A stretch of 50,518 bases of DNA from Syntrophorhabdus sp. PtaB.Bin027 (GCA_002067585.1 MVQO01000178.1:1-50518); one strand, 5' to 3'; counted from the first letter of the stretch, positions 26,478 through 36,397 are shown. Notes: generated by a model from the letters alone, not told the origin. Translations and numbers: made by a program.

Positions 26478-29400
26478 TCACACGGTCACAAGTTCCATCA
26501 ATACATTTTTTGTGAATTCAAGAAGTTCGGCTGCCTTTGTATCGGCGTATATAATGATTCTGTTATCAGGGAGAAGCTTAATTTTTCCTTTTTGCTTTAC
26601 CAGTAGCAGAAGCCGTTTCATATCAACAGGTGTTTTGTCGGTTACATGGAGGATAATGTGCTTGTCAGCGTATTCAATCTTTTTAATCTTTACCCTGGAT
26701 AGAAAGCATTTCAGTGAGATGATTTTGAGGAGGTTCGAAAGTGGCCGTGGAATGTCTCCAAAACGATCCTTCAGTTCGGCTTCTATATCCTTAAGATCCG
26801 ATTCTTCCCGCACCTTTGAAAGCCTCTTGTAAGTGAGAAGTTTTTGAGTGGAATCTTCAATGTATGAATCAGGGATATAGGCATCTATGGGCAAATTCAT
26901 CTCTGTCACAATCTCGCCCTCTACTGGAACTGCTTCATTCTTCATCTGTTTGACTGCATCCTCCAGCATGTTGCAGTAAAGTTCGAATCCGATCAAGTTT
27001 ACATTTCCTGACTGTTCTTTCCCCAGAAGGTTTCCTGCACCCCGTATTTCTAAGTCGTAATTTGCTATGTGGAAGCCTGACCCAAGTTCTGTGAGCTCTT
27101 CAATGATCTTCAGGCGTAATGTTGAATCTTTTGTGAGAACCTCTTCTTTTGGGACAAGGAGGTAGGCATATGCCTGCTTTGTGCTTCGTCCAACCCTCCC
27201 ACGGAGTTGGTAGAGATCGGCTAACCCCATGCGATGGGCGTTGTTGATAAAGATCGTGTTGACGTTTGATATATCCAGCCCTGATTCAACAATATTGGTG
27301 GAGAGGAGGATGTCATATTTTTTGTCAATGAAATCAAGCATTATTTTCTCCAGTTGTTTGCCTTCCATTCTTCCATGGGCTACGGCTATTCGCGCACCAT
27401 CTAGTAGTTTCATTAAATGGTCTTGTACGACACCAATATTATGAATGTAATTATGAACAAAAAACACCTGTCCGCCCCTTTGGAGTTCATTAAGGATTCC
27501 CTTTTTGATAAGTTCATCGTTGAATTTTACGACATAGGTTTTTATTGCCAGCCTGTCAAGGGGTGGAGTGTTAATAATACTCAGGTCCTTAATTCCGGAT
27601 AAAGCCATGTGAAGTGTTCGCGGAATCGGTGTTGCGCTCAGGCTGAGGACATCGACATTTTTCTTTATATTCTTGAGTTTTTCCTTGTGTTTCACACCGA
27701 AACGATGCTCTTCATCGACAATAAGAAGGCCTAGATCGTGGAAATCCAGGTCTTTTTGGAGAATCCTGTGGGTCCCTACAACAATATCAATCTTACCGCG
27801 CCTTACATCCTCTATGATGTGTTTTTGTTCCTCTTTAGATCTGAAACGACTCAACATATCTATGTTTACCGGATAGTCTTTGAAACGCTCGTGGAGGTTT
27901 TTGTAATGCTGTTGGGCCAAGATGGTTGTGGGAACAAGGATGGCAACCTGCTTGTTATCCATCACAACCTTAAAAGATGCACGTAACGCTACTTCAGTCT
28001 TACCGAAGCCTACATCCCCACAAATAACCCTATCCATAGGCTTTGAGCTCTTCAAATCCCTTAACACATCTTCAATCGCTTGGATCTGCCCCTCTGTTTC
28101 TTCATATTCAAAACGTGATTCCATCTCTTTAAAAAGCTCATCTTCAGGAGGGTACTGGTGACCCTCTGCTATTTCACGTTCAGCGTAAAGCTCAATCAAT
28201 TCCTTCGCAATATCTTCAACATTTTTCTTTACCCTTCTTTTCGTATTTATCCAATACTGTGTTCCGAGTTTATCAATTTTGGGCTTGTATTTTTCTCCGC
28301 CGATAAACTTCTGAACAAGATGGAGATCATCAATAGGCACATATAGCTTGTCCCTGTCCTGATACTCAATGACGAGGAAATCTTTCCTACAATCTTCAAT
28401 CTTCAGCTCTGTGATTCCCTGGTATATGCCGATCCCATGTTCGATATGGACAACCCACTCTCCTATAGCGAGATCTTTGAAAGAATTAAGGAAATCATCA
28501 AATCCATCCCACTTCTTTTTCATGACCCTCTTCTTGGGTCCAATGATATCCTCTTCAGTGAGGAAAATAATATCATGTGTCCTGAAGCCTCTTCTGAGAG
28601 GTCCCACAACGATTCCCCATTCTTTCTGTTTCTGTGGACAGTTAATCTCCTTGAGAATAGGCAGAGTGATTTGATAACTCTGAAAAATTTCATGGAGCCG
28701 TTCTGCCTGGCGCGGACTACTGGCGAAGAGGTACAGATAGGGGCTATCCCACCATTCTGTTCTCATTTTTTCGGATAATGTATTGAATATTTCAGCCTTC
28801 CTCAGTTCAAAAAGGTGTCGAAGATCATCATTTGACAACGCTTCTATCATATCGCCTCCGTCTTCTTGTACACCTGAGATATCAATACTGAGGTTTGAGA
28901 AAAATTTTCTTTGCAATGCCTCCATAAATTGAGGCACGTTGACTGTTTCCTTGAGCGCCACCTCCATATGCTTAAAGCCTTTGTGGACAAGGATCATGCC
29001 CTCGCCTATGTAATCTATGATTGTTGTATTGCTGTTAATTAAAGATTTTATAGAGGTAAGGTTATAAGACTCTATTTCTTTGACAGATCGTTGAGAAAGG
29101 GGGTCGAAAAAGCGGATGGAATATATTTCATCGCCGAAAAACTCTATTCTTACTGGTCGATCTGAAGATGATGAGAAAACATCTATGATACTTCCCCTTT
29201 TGGCATACTGACCTTCCTCCCTCACAAGGGGTGCCACTTCATATCCCTGGTCATCAAGATAGCGAACTAGGTCTTCTTGAAACAGTGTATCTCCAAAATG
29301 AATGGCTTTGGCATTATCCAGAATCATTTCCCGGCTTATAATGTTATGCCCTACTGCGCTACACGGGTAAAGGCCGATAAAATCTGTATCCATTGCAAGA

Positions 29401-29642
29401 TGATGAAGGAATGCTGTACGCTTGACCTCGTCCTCTTTCTCGAAAACCCGATCTGAATATATGGGAAAAATGTATGCGCTTTTTCGGGAAAAGAATTCTA
29501 TTTCTTCACGCAAAATAAGTGCTTCATCATCAGTCTCATAAAAGATAAGTGCTTTTCTCCCGGCTTGAGAGAGGAGGAATGATAGAAACGATCCTATTTG
29601 TCCGGTGATGTATAGCGTGCCTGTTTTTTTGAGCTCGCGCAT
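26478..29642 (-). CDS. mfd: Transcription-repair coupling factor
   Basis: Mfd removes RNA polymerase stalled at DNA damage and recruits UvrA. The 1054-residue protein (slightly short for the usual 1100-1180) has the UvrB-like N-terminal modules (about 1-330), the RNA polymerase interaction domain (about 394-450, HIEHGIGIYQG, YVPIDDLHLVQKF), Walker A GDVGFGKT (542-549), DEEH box (643-646), SATPIPRTLHMALSG and the translocation motif region (QLRGRVGRS), then a TRCF C-terminal domain. No good ribosome binding site is seen before the ATG. Confidence 0.97.
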   Translation of the reverse strand: MRELKKTGTLYITGQIGSFLSFLLSQAGRKALIFYETDDEALILREEIEFFSRKSAYIFPIYSDRVFEKEDEVKRTAFLHHLAMDTDFIGLYPCSAVGHNIISREMILDNAKAIHFGDTLFQEDLVRYLDDQGYEVAPLVREEGQYAKRGSIIDVFSSSSDRPVRIEFFGDEIYSIRFFDPLSQRSVKEIESYNLTSIKSLINSNTTIIDYIGEGMILVHKGFKHMEVALKETVNVPQFMEALQRKFFSNLSIDISGVQEDGGDMIEALSNDDLRHLFELRKAEIFNTLSEKMRTEWWDSPYLYLFASSPRQAERLHEIFQSYQITLPILKEINCPQKQKEWGIVVGPLRRGFRTHDIIFLTEEDIIGPKKRVMKKKWDGFDDFLNSFKDLAIGEWVVHIEHGIGIYQGITELKIEDCRKDFLVIEYQDRDKLYVPIDDLHLVQKFIGGEKYKPKIDKLGTQYWINTKRRVKKNVEDIAKELIELYAEREIAEGHQYPPEDELFKEMESRFEYEETEGQIQAIEDVLRDLKSSKPMDRVICGDVGFGKTEVALRASFKVVMDNKQVAILVPTTILAQQHYKNLHERFKDYPVNIDMLSRFRSKEEQKHIIEDVRRGKIDIVVGTHRILQKDLDFHDLGLLIVDEEHRFGVKHKEKLKNIKKNVDVLSLSATPIPRTLHMALSGIKDLSIINTPPLDRLAIKTYVVKFNDELIKKGILNELQRGGQVFFVHNYIHNIGVVQDHLMKLLDGARIAVAHGRMEGKQLEKIMLDFIDKKYDILLSTNIVESGLDISNVNTIFINNAHRMGLADLYQLRGRVGRSTKQAYAYLLVPKEEVLTKDSTLRLKIIEELTELGSGFHIANYDLEIRGAGNLLGKEQSGNVNLIGFELYCNMLEDAVKQMKNEAVPVEGEIVTEMNLPIDAYIPDSYIEDSTQKLLTYKRLSKVREESDLKDIEAELKDRFGDIPRPLSNLLKIISLKCFLSRVKIKKIEYADKHIILHVTDKTPVDMKRLLLLVKQKGKIKLLPDNRIIIYADTKAAELLEFTKNVLMELVTV

Positions 29643-29785
29643 GGATAGGGTATTCTACTATATACCGGGTTAGATGGTAAAATCTGCATTCATAGTTTAA
29701 AACGGGGCTTTCAGAGGGCCTCGACAGGACAATCTGCGCTTTTTTTTCCTTCTCAGCTTAGTGATAACAGTTTCCAGTCTTGTTG

Positions 29786-30388
29786 CTAAGGTGGCGGAAG
29801 GATCGACTTATTCCTGTCATATTCGTTGAGGACAAGGTTCAGGTAGCGTTTTTGCGGTATTTTCTTCTCCGCAACAATTTCCTTTAGCTTTGTCGGGCCA
29901 ACATGGTAGGCATGGAGTGCCATGTTGATGCTGTCGAAATCTTCTACAAGTTTAGAGAAAACGTGTACCCCGATTTTAATATTTTTTTCCGGCTCATCGA
30001 GCGTTGTGTCATCCTTCCAATGGACACCCACATCGTGCGCTATATACTTGGCAAGAGATGGTTTCACCTGCAGGAGGCCCCTTGCCCCTTTCCTCGAAAT
30101 TGCACTATACCGAAAATTGCTCTCAACTTTCATGATTGCAAGAACCAGCCGGTAATCAAGTTTTTTCTTGAGTGATTCGTCGTACACTATTTTTGCAATA
30201 GTCCTCAACTCATTATCATTCAGGCTTTCATTTTCAACCCTTACCAGACTGGTTACCCGGTTTACTATTTCTTCCTTTTTGAGGTGTTCTTTATACAAGA
30301 TACGGGTCGGTTTTTGTGAGACAAAAGCAAAGCACAACAGCATCATGATGAAGATTGTTGACAATGCCAATTTTTTCTGAAGTGACAT
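29786..30388 (-). CDS. Lytic transglycosylase, SLT-domain protein
   Basis: The 200-residue protein has an N-terminal membrane anchor or signal (about 8-24) and a C-terminal lysozyme-like SLT domain. Catalytic Glu89 sits in MKVESNFRYSAISRKGARGLLQVKP, followed by ALHAYHVGP. The domain cleaves peptidoglycan glycan strands to 1,6-anhydro products. It is about 35 nt downstream of tusA on the same strand and upstream of mfd. Confidence 0.9.
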   Translation of the reverse strand: MSLQKKLALSTIFIMMLLCFAFVSQKPTRILYKEHLKKEEIVNRVTSLVRVENESLNDNELRTIAKIVYDESLKKKLDYRLVLAIMKVESNFRYSAISRKGARGLLQVKPSLAKYIAHDVGVHWKDDTTLDEPEKNIKIGVHVFSKLVEDFDSINMALHAYHVGPTKLKEIVAEKKIPQKRYLNLVLNEYDRNKSILPPP

Positions 30389-30422
30389 AAGTCAAGAATA
30401 TACAACAAACAAAATTGAGATG

Positions 30423-30647
30423 TCAACCTTGCCTCCTTGAGATGGTAACCTTGATGTCTTCTCCTTCCTCTACTGTATAAAAGATGCCTTTAAAGTTAGC
30501 GAGGAGGCGCTGGATGTTCTCAACCGATGTTTTTGTATCTACAATCACTTCCAATTCTTCAAAGGATGGATTTTCAATCGCTCTCTTTGTTTCAAATACT
30601 GGTTGTGGGCAGGAAAGTCCCCGTAAATCAAGAACCATCTTTGGCAT
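30423..30647 (-). CDS. tusA: TusA/SirA-family sulfur carrier protein
   Basis: The 74-residue protein has the hallmark LDLRGLSCPQPV segment near the N-terminus, whose cysteine (CPxP motif) carries persulfide sulfur (or selenium). The fold is two-layered beta-alpha. The ribosome binding site is taaggag. The upstream gene on the same strand is a YedE-type permease, and TusA-YedE pairs occur in thiosulfate uptake and in selenium metabolism. The short length excludes the two-domain YedF. A structured leader precedes it. Confidence 0.92.
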   Translation of the reverse strand: MPKMVLDLRGLSCPQPVFETKRAIENPSFEELEVIVDTKTSVENIQRLLANFKGIFYTVEEGEDIKVTISRRQG

Positions 30648-30679
30648 CGTTTTACTCCTTATTCTTTTACTTAATCACC

Positions 30680-30769
30680 CCATGCAGATAGCATGGAGTG
30701 TTCAAGCCGTTCAACAGCTTGAATAATTCAACAAACTCGCAGGGGTGTACTTTGTTGGCAACTCCATGC
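30680..30769 (-). promoter_or_regulatory. Leader with alternative base pairings upstream of tusA
   Basis: Three perfect pairings exist in the 149-nt gap between yedE and tusA. An outer stem of 9 bp joins 30691-30699 with 30761-30769 (gcatggagt/actccatgc). An inner stem of 7 bp joins 30701-30707 with 30717-30723 (ttcaagc/gcttgaa, 9-nt loop). A competing 6-bp hairpin joins 30680-30685 with 30691-30696 (ccatgc-agata-gcatgg). The last shares its bases with the outer stem, so the two cannot form together. The tusA ribosome binding site follows within about 25 nt. A regulatory switch is plausible but untested. Confidence 0.45.
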
Positions 30770-30796
30770 CACATGCCCTATGATTTATGCTATTCT

Positions 30797-31861
30797 TCAG
30801 ACAATCTTCTTTCTCATAAAAACCCCGGTAGCAATGCAGAAAAGTAGTCCGACAATAACAGCAAATGCGCTCCAGGGGCCTATTCCGGCAGGAGATGCAG
30901 CAACGCCGAAGTTGTTAGCAAAGCCAGCGCCAACAATCATGCCAATTACAAAAACACCTGCATCGATGTTGCCCTCTCCCGAGAGGAATAGCTGTCGCCC
31001 TGGACAACCCCCTGCCAGGGCATACGCAAGACCAGAGAGGGCCATACCAAGAAAGTTCCATATCTGATTTGTGTGTGCAATAGGTTGGCCGGCAAAGCCT
31101 GGTTTGAATTGGCCAAGCACGAGGTTTGAAAGGAATGCAAATATGAGAAGGCCGATTACGCCACTGGCCAGGTGGAAGTCGCGCATGAGGATGATATCTC
31201 TGACAGCCCCCATAGTACAGAACTGTGTACGTTGAGCAAAAATTCCAATGAAAAATGCGATTGCAAAGGAGATGAGTATTGGTGCGTGTTGTGAACCCGG
31301 GCCTTTCTCACTAAAGAACGGCGCGCCGCCAGGCACTATTGGCCTGATAAGCAAGAGAAGAAGACCTAACATAAGTAAAGGCATAATAAGCCCGGTGAAT
31401 TTATAAGCAGGATAGTTCCTCCCGAGATTATAACCCCCCTTGATGAACTGAACTCCCATGAACATACCTATACCAGACCAGCAAACGCAGTTATTGCGTT
31501 CCAATCTCCGCCTGCATGCCGTAAAAACGCTCTCCATGGGCAGCCAAGGAAAACAAGGGCGCCCATCATGGCAAAAAGCCAAGAAAGAAACGGACAAGGG
31601 GCAAAGAACCACCTCTCGGCTTGAACTCCTTAAAGGCGAGGCTTGATACGAGTGAACCGAGAACGAATGCCAGAATCTCAGGCCTGATATACTGGACGAG
31701 CGCTGCGCGATGAAGTCCGAGAGCACCTGCATTATCCCTCTCGAAGCAAGCAACGCAAATACCCATGTTTGCAGGGTTGCCAAACTTTTGAAGAATAGTT
31801 GCAATGATGCCAATAAATATACCGCATGAAATGATTTTCCAATGCTTCTTAAAAAACCCAT
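30797..31861 (-). pseudogene. YeeE/YedE-family transporter (selenium/sulfur type), frameshifted
   Basis: The C-terminal two thirds are intact, with GRNYPAYKFTG, TQFCTMGAVRDI and ALAGGCPGRQL, the cysteine motifs of YedE permeases. The N-terminal third is spread over three frames: ATG at 31859-31861 then a six-base A/T run (31851-31856); then GICVACFERDNAGALGLHR and GSLVSSLAFKEF; then MMGALVFLGCPWRAF; then back to the first frame near 31470. Each join is restored by adding one base (T at the run, G near 31571, T near 31470). So either the gene has three 1-nt deletions or the sequence has homopolymer errors. The motifs best fit the YedE form found near selenium-metabolism genes. Confidence 0.85.
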
Positions 31862-31876
31862 AAGATCCCTTACCAC

Positions 31877-32608
31877 GTTTGTGTTATTGGATTATACATA
31901 AAGGGTTGTAACCTTCAGTTGGCAGCACCCTCCCCGACCCCGGTGCATCCAATCGCATTCATATGGGCTATTTTGATAACTATAGCCGTCATTTCAAACA
32001 AAGGAAGATAAACATTTAGATTGTCTATTCGTCAAATTGATTTATAGAATAACAGTCAGGTTTTTTATCGAATAAAATTATAGCTTTTACTAATAAAGAA
32101 TATTCCGAAGATAATTAGAATAAAACTGTAAACAAGCAGGATGATCTTTATGACCTAAACTTTTAACAACCGTTTGAACAGCCAGTCATATAACCCTGAT
32201 TTTTTATTGGATGCACCACCTGTAAAGTGACACATCTTCAAAAACGTGGTGCCAAAAAATAGCTTATTTTCCCTGACAATGATGCTTAAACACAGTAAAT
32301 TACGAGCGTCAAAAAAGACGCCCCATGCTTGCAAGAATCAAGAAGGCAGGGCGGTTTGAATGCTTCAGATTGTAGAAAACCGCGGGAAGGACAAAAAGAA
32401 CGTCCAGCAAATTATTGCTGTGATGGGCCATATCAATCAACATCCACATAACTTGGGCAATAGTGAAATATCATGTGAAATACGGCATCTCTAGCTAAAT
32501 TACCCAAAGAATATCTTTTAAGAAATAACTCGCAGACGGTCTTGCACTGTTCGATAGATAAACTCTTAACCTAACGCTTGGGGCTACTCGCCCGTCAGGT
32601 TAAATAGT
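31877..32608. other. Intergenic region with IS debris only
   Basis: These 732 nt hold no intact gene. The only recognisable content is the transposase N-terminal remnant at 32325-32443. The left part is AT-rich (for example 32040-32160) and could carry promoters for neither neighbour, since both flanking genes end or start away from it on the minus strand. Confidence 0.5.
32325..32443 (+). pseudogene. N-terminal remnant of an IS1634-type transposase
   Basis: ATG at 32325 gives MLARIKKAGRFE, and after a 1-nt frame change the sequence reads LQIVENRGKDKKNVQQIIAV then MGHINQH. This is the usual opening of IS1634/IS4-superfamily transposases (x-R-x-K-K-x-G-x-x-x-x-L-Q-I-V-E-N-x-R...V-x-Q-x-x-I-A-x-x-G). 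The remainder of the gene is missing. The 44.8-kb fragment (C-terminal) may come from a related element but lies in the opposite orientation. Confidence 0.6.
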
Positions 32609-34033
32609 CTACTTGCATGGAATGATTATGACTGAGTCTTTCCCTTCTATGGGCGTTCCGTCTATCATCTTCGCTTTGAGAATACCTTCAGTATCCCCAC
32701 ACTGGAACCCTGCCAGCCTTACTGAAAACTTGCACACAAGGTCCTTCAGACCATCTCCATTGACATCTTTCTGCTTGCGATCGCAGCCTATGAGGCTGGC
32801 CTCATCCCCTACGGCTCCGAAGGTCAGAGAACTCTTGTCCACCAGGCCGGGTGCGTCAAAAGATTCAGAGGAAAGTATGGCAACCGGAATTTTCTTACCT
32901 CTCTTGAAATTGATCTTGTTGAATACATGGGATGGTTTGATCCTGATGGTGGTTCTGGTAACTGGTGATAATAGAAAAGCACGGTACACAGACGGAGCAC
33001 CAAATGTCCCATATCCAACAATTTGCCCCTTATTGTTGATATCGTATGCCCACTCCAGTTCCCACCCAGAGTCCGAAGGGATCAATTCGTTCAGGTCAAT
33101 CATCCTTTTGTTTTTATAAAGAAAGCCGTGCCAAGAATAGACAGGGTATTCATAACACATTCCGGTTTCAAAATCGCAGGAAATCTCTGTGCCGACTACA
33201 GCAGGCGATGATCCCACCACTTCTCCCTGATCATTGATAGCCAGGGCAACACAATCTATACCGGCAAGCGTTCCAAGATCAGAAATGAGGTGCTCGCTTC
33301 GGACAAAACAACGGAAAGGACCACTATAAGGTAGATATTCACCAGCGACCTGTCCGTGATTGTTGATGTCCCGTGCATAGCTTTCCCTGCTATCAAAGGG
33401 GCTGATGTCGGTCATGATCCCGTTGTTGTAAAGAAAGGCACGCGCAGAGACCGTATATGAATCAGTGGCAAAACCCGTGATCATACCAGAGTCATTAATA
33501 GCCGTGGCAACACTGATAGCCTCTTCACCGAAAGGGCCGAGCGCAGTCATAACACCATCTGTGTACAAGAAGGCATGGTGGTGTCCGGAAGGCAGAGCAA
33601 AATATCCTACTATCTGCCCTAAATCGTTTATTCCAAGCGCGCTCGCATAGTCACCGCCAAAGGTGCCCAGGTCAGTAACCTCGCCTTGACTGAGCATAAC
33701 AGCATGGCCGTCTGAAGAATTACCAACAATCTGGCCGAGGTTATTTATATTTCCCATTATCCCTGCATAAAACCCTTGTTCGGGCCCATAATACGCATTG
33801 AGGTCGGTCATCTTGCCGTTACTCCAAAGAAAGGGTCCACTTGTAGTATCACCCTGATAACGAGCGTATCCAATAATATCTCCCGAATCATTGATGGCAT
33901 AGGCAAAACTTTCCGTTCCTCCTAAAGTGCCCAGGTCAGTTATGGCGTATTTCTGGGCGTTTGTCGGTTGCGAAAGGGCAACCGTCATAACAACTACAAA
34001 AGCATATATCAAGCGCCGAACAAGCAAACTCAT
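32609..34033 (-). CDS. Secreted HAF-repeat protein
   Basis: The frame opens at 34087, but the ATG at 34033 has gagggagg upstream and is followed directly by a signal peptide (about 1-26, ending near TNAQ), so I use it (474 residues). Seven repeats of roughly 40-45 residues follow with the HAF pattern 'DLGTLGG...A.AIND.G.I.GY.......AFL..NG.MT', probably forming a beta-propeller-like fold. A C-terminal domain of about 110 residues has KIPVAILS, SLTFG and DVNGDGLKDLVCKF, a calcium-loop-like motif also seen at the end of other large secreted proteins. Function unknown; extracytoplasmic location is inferred. The gene is isolated between IS debris and a MEDS gene. Confidence 0.85.
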   Translation of the reverse strand: MSLLVRRLIYAFVVVMTVALSQPTNAQKYAITDLGTLGGTESFAYAINDSGDIIGYARYQGDTTSGPFLWSNGKMTDLNAYYGPEQGFYAGIMGNINNLGQIVGNSSDGHAVMLSQGEVTDLGTFGGDYASALGINDLGQIVGYFALPSGHHHAFLYTDGVMTALGPFGEEAISVATAINDSGMITGFATDSYTVSARAFLYNNGIMTDISPFDSRESYARDINNHGQVAGEYLPYSGPFRCFVRSEHLISDLGTLAGIDCVALAINDQGEVVGSSPAVVGTEISCDFETGMCYEYPVYSWHGFLYKNKRMIDLNELIPSDSGWELEWAYDINNKGQIVGYGTFGAPSVYRAFLLSPVTRTTIRIKPSHVFNKINFKRGKKIPVAILSSESFDAPGLVDKSSLTFGAVGDEASLIGCDRKQKDVNGDGLKDLVCKFSVRLAGFQCGDTEGILKAKMIDGTPIEGKDSVIIIPCK

Positions 34034-34278
34034 TTTTTCCTCCCTCATGTTTATTGCACTTAACGAGATACAGAGACGAGATGGCAAGGTTGACTGACTT
34101 GTTGTCTTTTTTCAACCTTCACGAATCACCAAGCCGTGCAAGAAAAGCTATGGGAATAACATAACTTTAAAATGACTAAACTTTTCTTCATTAGTGTATT
34201 ATAAATGAGATATGTTATTTGTCAATGCCCACATTGAGGAAGGACCAGATTATCTCTATCTTCCTCGATGAAAAGAAT

Positions 34279-34905
34279 CTATTTTCGTTCCAAGTATTTT
34301 TTCAGAAGCCACCAAGACTTTATGTAGTAGGGATTCTTAAGTACCCGACCATGGAGAATTATCATGGGGTGGACGGCTAGAACATCTCTTAACACGCTGT
34401 TGTTGAACCGCTTTGCATTGTATTGACAGATTGCAGTGATCGGATATTTTTTTAGGGTGTGGTTTAAAAGGGCTTCATATTCCATAAGTCGGGAAGAACC
34501 AGATATATCCCGTGTTGCCCATGACATCTCCCCCGATGCCCTCGTACCAGTATAACCTGCATCTCTACTTTGTGTGTACAAGTCACTCAACAGGCAAAGC
34601 ATATCATCAGGGACGAATCTTCCAGTCGGGTAGTATGCATCCTTCGTTGATGCCAATGATAAATGTTCCTGCTGTTCTTGATATAGCGTATCTATACCGA
34701 GCACAGCCCGTTGTTCCTTCATTGTATCCTCTGTGTCGGCATCCATGAAATAAGACACCTTCTCCCCGTTGAGTAAACCGCTTTCAAGGAACCGGAAGAT
34801 AACCCGTCTCCGCTCTTCCTCATCGGCATAAATGTAGCACATGTGAATACCAGGCGGAAACTCTCCATCGGTAAATCCCAAGGGAATTTTGCAGTTATGA
34901 GCCAT
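34279..34905 (-). CDS. MEDS-domain (DcmR-like sensory) protein
   Basis: The 208-residue protein matches the MEDS sensory domain: HMCYIYADEEERRRVIFRFLESGLLNGEKVSYF at the N-terminal side, then YYPTGRFVPDDML, ASGEMSWA and ICQYNAKRF. The domain is found in regulators of methyl-compound metabolism and next to histidine kinases. Here it stands alone, with no DNA-binding or kinase domain. The ribosome binding site is weak. There is 135 nt of upstream sequence to the edge of the IS element. The ligand is unknown. Confidence 0.85.
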   Translation of the reverse strand: MAHNCKIPLGFTDGEFPPGIHMCYIYADEEERRRVIFRFLESGLLNGEKVSYFMDADTEDTMKEQRAVLGIDTLYQEQQEHLSLASTKDAYYPTGRFVPDDMLCLLSDLYTQSRDAGYTGTRASGEMSWATRDISGSSRLMEYEALLNHTLKKYPITAICQYNAKRFNNSVLRDVLAVHPMIILHGRVLKNPYYIKSWWLLKKYLERK

Positions 34906-35043
34906 ATGTTTCTAACTAAACTGGAGAAACGGTGTTTACGAACGTTGATGCGACGAACGGGATAAAGCCACGATATCCTATCTGATTGCGAGTCCTACTA
35001 TACTGTCCTCTTATTATGTGTTATAGCACCTTTTGCTGAGATG

Positions 35044-36095
35044 TCAACCTATTGTATAAGTCAAACACATTTGCGACAATACCCCCTCATCGATAAGATA
35101 CTGGATGGGCGTCATTATATTGCCGAATCCTTTATGAACTCTTTTGGTATTCTAGAAGATAAGATACTTGGCAAGTTCTTTATTGAAGAGCTCTTCATCA
35201 GGAAGAAGATGTATATGATGGTCAATGAACTCCTCCTGGACGGTTCTGTGGTACCGTTCAATGTAGGCATTGATCTTTCGGACACCGGGGATAAAGGATA
35301 CCGTCCTTCTTGAGATATTTATGAAAATCCCCGAGGTTCTCTGAGCCATTGTCTGTCTGCCAGGTATGGATCTCTCCCGGGTAGATCATCTGGAATTGTT
35401 CGGAGAACTCCTGCATGGTTTTACGGGAGAGGCGCTTGTAGTGAAGGGTCAGGGCAAAGCGGGACTTTATTTCCATAGCGTTGTAGAAGTAATCTTTGAT
35501 CCCATCCGTAATCCTCCCGATGGTATCTGAGATGACATAACCAAACTCCTTGGGTTTAGGGGAGTGTTTAACTTTCGTCCGTTTCTCTGTTGTTTTCCTG
35601 TGTGCCCACCCTGATGAGGGATCATGGTAAACCTTCTGTGTGGTATGGAAGAACAGATGATGCCGTTTCATGGTATTGCCGATTGAGGATATGGAGATGG
35701 TCTTTAACCCTTCCTTCTCACAGTACGCATCCAGGAGAGGCTTGATCTTCTCCTTGCCGATTCCCGGATAGGTTTCCCGCAATGATCGCATATAGGCGAC
35801 AACCTTCCAGTGGATGTGCGGCATGCGTATCCTTTTGGGACGAGTAGAGAGAGGGATTAACGATGCCTCCATTGTTCGTAAGTCTCTTCTTCCATCTGCT
35901 GATCACTTTGCGGTCTGCACCGAAGGCTTCTTTCGTTGCCTTCTCTCCATAGGTTTCATAGAACCGTATGATCTTCATCCGCTGCTTCACTACCGCACTC
36001 TCCTCAAAATTCCGCAGGCTATAGAGCACTTTTTGTAACCCCCTGTAGCCTTGTATTCTACTAAATACTGGGTATGCTTTCCCATGATGATCCAT
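35044..36095 (-). pseudogene. DDE integrase-core transposase, frameshifted
   Basis: Reading from 36095: an N-terminal helix-turn-helix part (FYETYGEKATKEAFGADRKVISRWKKRL) is followed by a frame change near 35870, then the integrase core with VISDTIG, WQTDNGSEN and (after a second frame change near 35280, one extra G) NAYIERYHRTVQEEF, giving the D-D-E set. A TAG then replaces an expected Tyr codon in IF-x-NTKRVHKG, and the frame ends at 35044. At least two frameshifts and one stop show it is inactive. It fits integrase-core transposases whose C-terminus overlaps the terminal repeat. Confidence 0.88.
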
Positions 36096-36130
36096 TAACC
36101 ATGAATGTCGCAAATGTATTTAAACTTTTT
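35055..36130. mobile_element. Insertion sequence of about 1.1 kb with terminal inverted repeats
   Basis: The perfect 12-bp inverted repeat acatttgcgaca (35067-35078) / tgtcgcaaatgt (36106-36117) extends imperfectly outward to about 20 bp (aagtcaaacacattt... against aagtttaaatacattt...). It encloses the broken transposase. Element borders are approximate, and no clear target-site duplication was identified. Confidence 0.7.
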
Positions 36131-36397
36131 CACCCCTATATCTGTATATGAGCAGAAAATTCGCAACAAGTGAAACTACCTGATGTGGCGCTCCGTGACC
36201 GCAAGAGACTGGTCATATGCTCCAGTCAATTATACAAGCATGGTAAAACCGGATATCTTCAAACAAAGCATTGACGGTTGTTTGTAATTCTCAACAACTT
36301 TCTTTATAATTTTACCTGTTCTTATGACATTTTCTTATACAGACTTTATGCTATCTATTGCCATACAAAAGCAACTTTTAAGAAAGTTTAATCTGAA

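Noticed and set aside
26960..27010. ttcgaatcc-like string resembling a tRNA T-loop
   Set aside because: It lies within mfd coding sequence and has no cloverleaf around it. No tRNA was found in the window.
35041..35313. 90-codon + strand frame at the IS left end
   Set aside because: It is the complement of the transposase C-terminus, which shows the NAYIERYHRTVQEEF and NTKRVHKG motifs on the minus strand.
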